Notes under the pieces: generated by a model
What the model was told of the DNA's origin: nothing
Databases searched by the model: none
The model's input: only the letters and a program-made list of their open reading frames with translations
Position numbers and translations under genes: made by a program
Part shown: piece by piece, positions 60,403 through 64,000 of the stretch
How positions within the stretch are numbered: position 1 is the first letter of the stretch
How the letters are laid out: every line of letters starts with the position of its first letter
Source: JACRAV01 sp964571235
GTDB taxonomy: Bacteria > Zixibacteria > MSB-5A5 > GN15 > FEB-12
DNA: 64,000 bases
Direction of reading: 5' to 3'
Assembly (NCBI GenBank): GCA_964571235.1
Contig: CAZNAI010000003.1
Span: 744,001 to 808,000 of the forward strand

Positions 60403-63321
60403 ATGTCGCAAAAGTCCAAGTTTTGGCTGTCGATTGTTGTGCTCCCCATCACGGCGTTATCTATCACTTTAATACTTCTCGGCAAGGGTGATAATCGAGA
60501 TGTGAGCGGTCGATCTGAAACCTCTCCTGAGAAGAAGAAATGGGGAAAGATCGCGGAACTCCCCAATGAGTGGTTTTACATTCAACGTGCTTATCCTCGT
60601 AAAGTAATTGATGCCGCGCGGAGAATCGAAGCGGCCGATGGTTATCGCGAAATCCGGGCTGAGGCGCGAACCCGTTCGGCGACATCCCCACAGGCGGCTC
60701 TCAATTGGCAGTTGGCGGGACCGACGAATATTCCTGGCCGAGTCACCGACATCGCGGTCGATCCGACCGACTCAAGTATTATTTATGTTGCCAGTGCCGG
60801 CGCCGGCGTGTTTAAGACGACCAATCTGGGCCAAACATGGAAGCCGGTATTTGACGAAATAGGGACATACTCTATGGGCGCTGTGACTGTTGATCCGAAT
60901 AATCCCAGCGTGGTTTACGCGGGGACGGGAGAAATCAACGGGCGCGTGCAAACCTACGACGGCACCGGACTTTACAAGAGCACTGATGCCGGCGAGACCT
61001 GGACTTTTTCAGGACTTCCGCAAAGCTACGGCATCGGGCGAATCCTTGTCGACCCCAATAATTCAAACATCGTCTATGCCGCGGTGATGGGGCGACTCTG
61101 GGAACCGAATCCGGAGCGTGGTCTGTATCGTTCGACTGATGCCGGCGCAACATGGCAATTGGTGCTGTATCTGTCTGAGTACACTGGTTGTGCCGAGGTG
61201 ATAATTCATCCGTCGACCGGTACATTGTTCGCGGCGATGTGGGAACGGAGCTGGTCGACTGAGAGTCCCTACACGGTGTCCGACGCAATGGTTGGGCCGA
61301 ATAGCGGCCTGTACCGTTCAACTGATGGTATCAACTGGGCGAAAGTAACCGACAGCGACTTGCCTACCGGACCGTCGGTAGGGCGAATCGGCCTCACGCT
61401 TGATCCGTTGTCCACAAGAGTCTATGCCTTCATCTGGACATACCCCGCCAACGGTACCGATGTGTATCGTAGTAATGATCTTGGTCTCACCTGGACTCGC
61501 GCCGGGAGTAGTGTTCCAAATAGCGCGGTTACCTATCGGGGTTACTACTTTGCGATGATCAAAGTGGCTCCGGGGATACCAGACCGGGTGTACCTTGGTG
61601 GGGTGGATCTCTATCGATCCAGCAATGGTGGCACAGGTTGGGGCAAGATCGGCAACTACACGCAAGGGTATATTTACGCGGACCATCACGCGATGTATAT
61701 CCATCCCACATCACCGAACTTTATTCTCTCGGGGAATGATGGCGGCGTTTATCTGAGCACCAACGGAGGGCTAAACAACAATTGGCAGGGGCTTCTCAAC
61801 TTCCCGAACACGCAGTTCTATTCAGTTGCGATTGATCCTCACAACCCTTCCCGACTCTATGGCGGGGCGCAGGATCGAGGTACACTCCGGACGGCCAATG
61901 GATCCTTAAGCTCCTGGCAACACGTTCTTGGGGGGGACGGATTTCAGTGTCTGGTGGATCATACCGATAGCGCAATCGCCTATGCCGAATGGCAATGGGG
62001 AAATATCAATAAGTCGTACGATGGTGGCGCCAGCTTCTCGTCGGCCGCTAACGGATTGAACCGCGAAGATTTTTGGAACTGGAATACGCCGTTTGTTATG
62101 GACCCCAACGATCACCAGGTCCTGTACATTGGTTCGCACCGACTCTACCGAACCGACAACGCCGCCCTGAGCTGGTCGCCAATTAGCGGTGACCTGACGA
62201 ACGGTGCGGAGTTCCCCGGCGCCAACACGATAACGACAATCGGTCTTAGCGCCGCCGATAGCCGGGTGATTTATGTCGGCACAGGTGATGCCAAAGTCTG
62301 GGTGACAACGAACACCGGAGCCGCGTGGAATAATCGGTCGACTGGGCTTCCTGATCGGTGGGTTACACGCGTCACCCCTGATCCGGGCGATCCGGCGATT
62401 GCATATGTAACGCTGTCCGGATATCAAAACGCCGAATGGACTCCGCACATTTTCAGAACTACTAACTACGGACAAAACTGGATCTCGATCGCCGGAAATC
62501 TGCCGGATGCTCCGATCAACGACATTATCATCGACCCGGAGAATTCCTCCCGCCTATACATCGCGACAGACTTCGGCGTGTACTACACCGATAATCTCGG
62601 CGGCGCCTGGCAACCGTTGGGCGAGGGAATGCCGATGCAACCGATTCTCGATCTTGATTTTCATCAACCTACCCGGCAGATAGTCGCGGCGACACATGGG
62701 CGCTCAATGTATCGTTTGTATCTCAATTGTAGTAATGGAGCCGATGCCGACAGCGACGGTTTTGCCGACGAGTGTGACAATTGCCAGCAGATCGCCAACG
62801 CCGATCAACTCGATAGCGATCTTGACGGTCTCGGCGACCTCTGCGATCCATGCCCCGGGAGTTCCGCTGATCCAGATGGTGACCTTATCCAAAGTTGCGT
62901 CGACAATTGTGTGAGTGTCGCCAACTCTGGACAAGAGGATGTCGACCTTGACGGAATCGGAAATGTGTGCGATGCCTGCCCGCTGGATTCGCTCAATGAC
63001 GCCGATCACGATGGCCTTTGCTCAAATCTGGACAACTGTCCCGGGATCGCAAACCCAGGGCAGGAAGACAGAAACCAAGATGGGCTGGGGGACGCCTGCT
63101 GTTGTCGTGGAACGGCCGGAAATGTCGACGGTGACCCGGCAGATGTCACGGATATCAGCGACCTGGCGGCGCTCATCGACTATCTGTACATCTCACTGTC
63201 TCCGCCGGCCTGCCTGCTTGAGGCGAATACCGATGGCCAGCCGGGGGTCGACATTGCCGATCTGGCGGCGTTGATCGACTATCTGTATATCAGTTTTACT
63301 CCGACGGCGAATTGTCAGTAG
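60403..63321 (+). CDS. Large exported BNR/Vps10-like propeller protein with TSP3 repeats and dockerin
   Basis: 972 residues. The N-terminal hydrophobic segment (LSIVVLPITALSITLILLG) is a signal or anchor. Residues about 100-770 hold many repeats of the type VDPTDSSIIYVASAGAGVFKT / TNLGQTWKP with Asp-box-like turns (STDAGETW, SNDLGLTW), the sialidase/Vps10/xyloglucanase-like propeller. Four thrombospondin type 3 calcium repeats follow (DADSDGFADECDNC, DSDLDGLGDLCDPC, DVDLDGIGNVCDAC, DRNQDGLGDACC). A complete dockerin closes it (GDPADVTDISDLAALIDYLYISLSP and DIADLAALIDYLYISFTP). No catalytic residues could be assigned; substrate binding or glycoside hydrolysis are both possible. Confidence 0.85.
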   Translation: MSQKSKFWLSIVVLPITALSITLILLGKGDNRDVSGRSETSPEKKKWGKIAELPNEWFYIQRAYPRKVIDAARRIEAADGYREIRAEARTRSATSPQAALNWQLAGPTNIPGRVTDIAVDPTDSSIIYVASAGAGVFKTTNLGQTWKPVFDEIGTYSMGAVTVDPNNPSVVYAGTGEINGRVQTYDGTGLYKSTDAGETWTFSGLPQSYGIGRILVDPNNSNIVYAAVMGRLWEPNPERGLYRSTDAGATWQLVLYLSEYTGCAEVIIHPSTGTLFAAMWERSWSTESPYTVSDAMVGPNSGLYRSTDGINWAKVTDSDLPTGPSVGRIGLTLDPLSTRVYAFIWTYPANGTDVYRSNDLGLTWTRAGSSVPNSAVTYRGYYFAMIKVAPGIPDRVYLGGVDLYRSSNGGTGWGKIGNYTQGYIYADHHAMYIHPTSPNFILSGNDGGVYLSTNGGLNNNWQGLLNFPNTQFYSVAIDPHNPSRLYGGAQDRGTLRTANGSLSSWQHVLGGDGFQCLVDHTDSAIAYAEWQWGNINKSYDGGASFSSAANGLNREDFWNWNTPFVMDPNDHQVLYIGSHRLYRTDNAALSWSPISGDLTNGAEFPGANTITTIGLSAADSRVIYVGTGDAKVWVTTNTGAAWNNRSTGLPDRWVTRVTPDPGDPAIAYVTLSGYQNAEWTPHIFRTTNYGQNWISIAGNLPDAPINDIIIDPENSSRLYIATDFGVYYTDNLGGAWQPLGEGMPMQPILDLDFHQPTRQIVAATHGRSMYRLYLNCSNGADADSDGFADECDNCQQIANADQLDSDLDGLGDLCDPCPGSSADPDGDLIQSCVDNCVSVANSGQEDVDLDGIGNVCDACPLDSLNDADHDGLCSNLDNCPGIANPGQEDRNQDGLGDACCCRGTAGNVDGDPADVTDISDLAALIDYLYISLSPPACLLEANTDGQPGVDIADLAALIDYLYISFTPTANCQ

Positions 63322-63401
63322 CGACAATTTCGTTCGTGGTCGTACAATGCTTTGGAACGCAACAGGATAATGGTCCAATCGGGGCTAGCACTTGTTGATT
63401 A

Positions 63402-63430
63402 TTGCTAAATTGACCCGCGCACCCTATAAT
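63402..63430 (+). promoter_or_regulatory. Promoter for the last gene
   Basis: TTGCTA (63402-63407), 17 bases, perfect TATAAT (63425-63430). Predicted start near 63437. Confidence 0.65.
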
Positions 63431-63503
63431 CGCATGGCGGAGAGGATGGCCCTGGTTCCAGGGCGCAGTTGTCATACACATTTCAATCGCGGAGGTTTAC
63501 GAA

Positions 63504-64000
63504 ATGGATTTTCTCGCGACACTTTGGTTGCCGATTGTGCTATCGGCTGTGTTTGTGTTTGTGGTAAGCTCGATCATCCACATGGCGCTGAAATACCACA
63601 AGAACGACATGAGGAAACTTCCCGATGAGGCGGGGACAATGGATGCTCTCCGCAAGTTTCAGATTCCACCGGGAGATTACTTCATGCCGCTCGGATCGGG
63701 AACCAAGGATTGTAATTCTCCTGAATTCAAAGAGAAGCTCAAACAGGGGCCTGTTGCGTTTATCACGGTCTTCCCCAACGGGGAAATGGGCATGGGAAAG
63801 AGTCTGGTACTTTGGTTTGTGTATAGCATCGTGGTGAGTATTTTTGCCGCATATATCGGTTTCCATGCGGTGCCGGTCGGCGGAAGTTACCTGCAGGTGT
63901 TTAGATTCGTTGGTTGTAGTGCATTCATGGCCTATTCATTTGCCCTTGCCCAGGGGGCAATTTGGTACGGGAGGAACTGCGGTGCGACGATGCGATCGAT
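63504..64000 (+). CDS. Conserved small membrane protein, 3' end missing
   Basis: The frame is open from ATG 63504 (GGAGG about 8 bases upstream) to the window edge; 165 codons are visible. An N-terminal helix (LWLPIVLSAVFVFVVSSIIH) is followed by a soluble stretch with MALKYHKNDMRKLPDE, FQIPPGDYFMPLG and KQGPVAFITVFPNGEMGMGK. Two more helices follow (LVLWFVYSIVVSIFAAYIGF and VFRFVGCSAFMAYSFALAQG). I recall this as a widespread uncharacterised family of about 210 residues; no function is known. Confidence 0.8.
   Translation, partial: MDFLATLWLPIVLSAVFVFVVSSIIHMALKYHKNDMRKLPDEAGTMDALRKFQIPPGDYFMPLGSGTKDCNSPEFKEKLKQGPVAFITVFPNGEMGMGKSLVLWFVYSIVVSIFAAYIGFHAVPVGGSYLQVFRFVGCSAFMAYSFALAQGAIWYGRNCGATMRS

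Overview
The window is about 64 kb of a gram-negative-type bacterial chromosome with moderate G+C (a little over 50 percent by eye). Exported proteins carry type I dockerin repeats with the recurring core ISDLxxLIDxLYISLSP, a YPNPFNPST plus FlgD-like sorting tail, thrombospondin type 3 repeats, and many lipoprotein and Sec signals. This points to the FCB side of the bacterial tree; a candidate phylum such as Zixibacteria fits best. That placement is an inference: there is no rRNA here. Housekeeping genes are intact and densely packed. Many intergenic regions hold sigma-70-like promoters of the form TTGnnn, 17 bases, TATA(C/T)T. Two regions (17.9-18.3 kb and 22.5-23.0 kb) are filled with short dispersed palindromic repeats.

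Layout. 1-5.8 kb: the end of a methyltransferase gene, then rpmE, a DUF1385 membrane protein, prfA, an unknown membrane protein, prmC (which modifies release factors) and nth. 5.8-9.7 kb: a quinol-type nitric oxide reductase on the minus strand, with a Crp/Fnr-type site upstream, divergent from a POT peptide transporter. 9.7-12.8 kb: a minus-strand methionine salvage operon, mtnB-mtnD-mtnC-aminotransferase. 12.9-17.9 kb: an S41 peptidase, an exported protein with two TonB C-terminal domains, a DUF1801 protein and a stand-alone PD-(D/E)xK nuclease-like gene that is visibly richer in A+T. 18.3-22.5 kb: yajC-def-fmt-rng and a CYTH protein. 23-34.7 kb: small exported and metabolic proteins (AhpD-like, DUF4846-like, beta-helix, lipoproteins, DinB, DUF1579, dienelactone hydrolase, MORN), tRNA-Ser(UGA), a class II amidotransferase and a large GT-C-like membrane protein.

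35-48.5 kb is the most unusual part. An ECF sigma factor is followed directly by a DUF4097 protein, a bactofilin-like membrane protein and a second exported beta-strand-repeat protein, with no anti-sigma gene. After these come a dockerin protein, an HtrA protease with an inactive HtrA-like partner one base downstream, a cohesin-like protein with a sorting tail, a serine/threonine kinase fused to a pseudokinase and a membrane anchor, and two tandem dockerin proteins. Together they look like a surface-protein and envelope-signalling neighbourhood.

48.5-64 kb: a tightly overlapping minus-strand operon (class II aldolase, an aminotransferase homologue that has lost its PLP lysine, folB, folK, deoxynucleoside kinase, panB). 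It is divergent from a DegP-type HtrA under a strong promoter that carries an inverted repeat. Then come a primary-type sigma factor, an AftB-like GT-C membrane protein, a hybrid histidine kinase, tRNA-Leu(CAG), a 972-residue BNR/TSP3/dockerin surface protein and the start of a conserved small membrane protein cut off by the window edge.

No rRNA, CRISPR array, insertion sequence, prophage or plasmid origin was seen.
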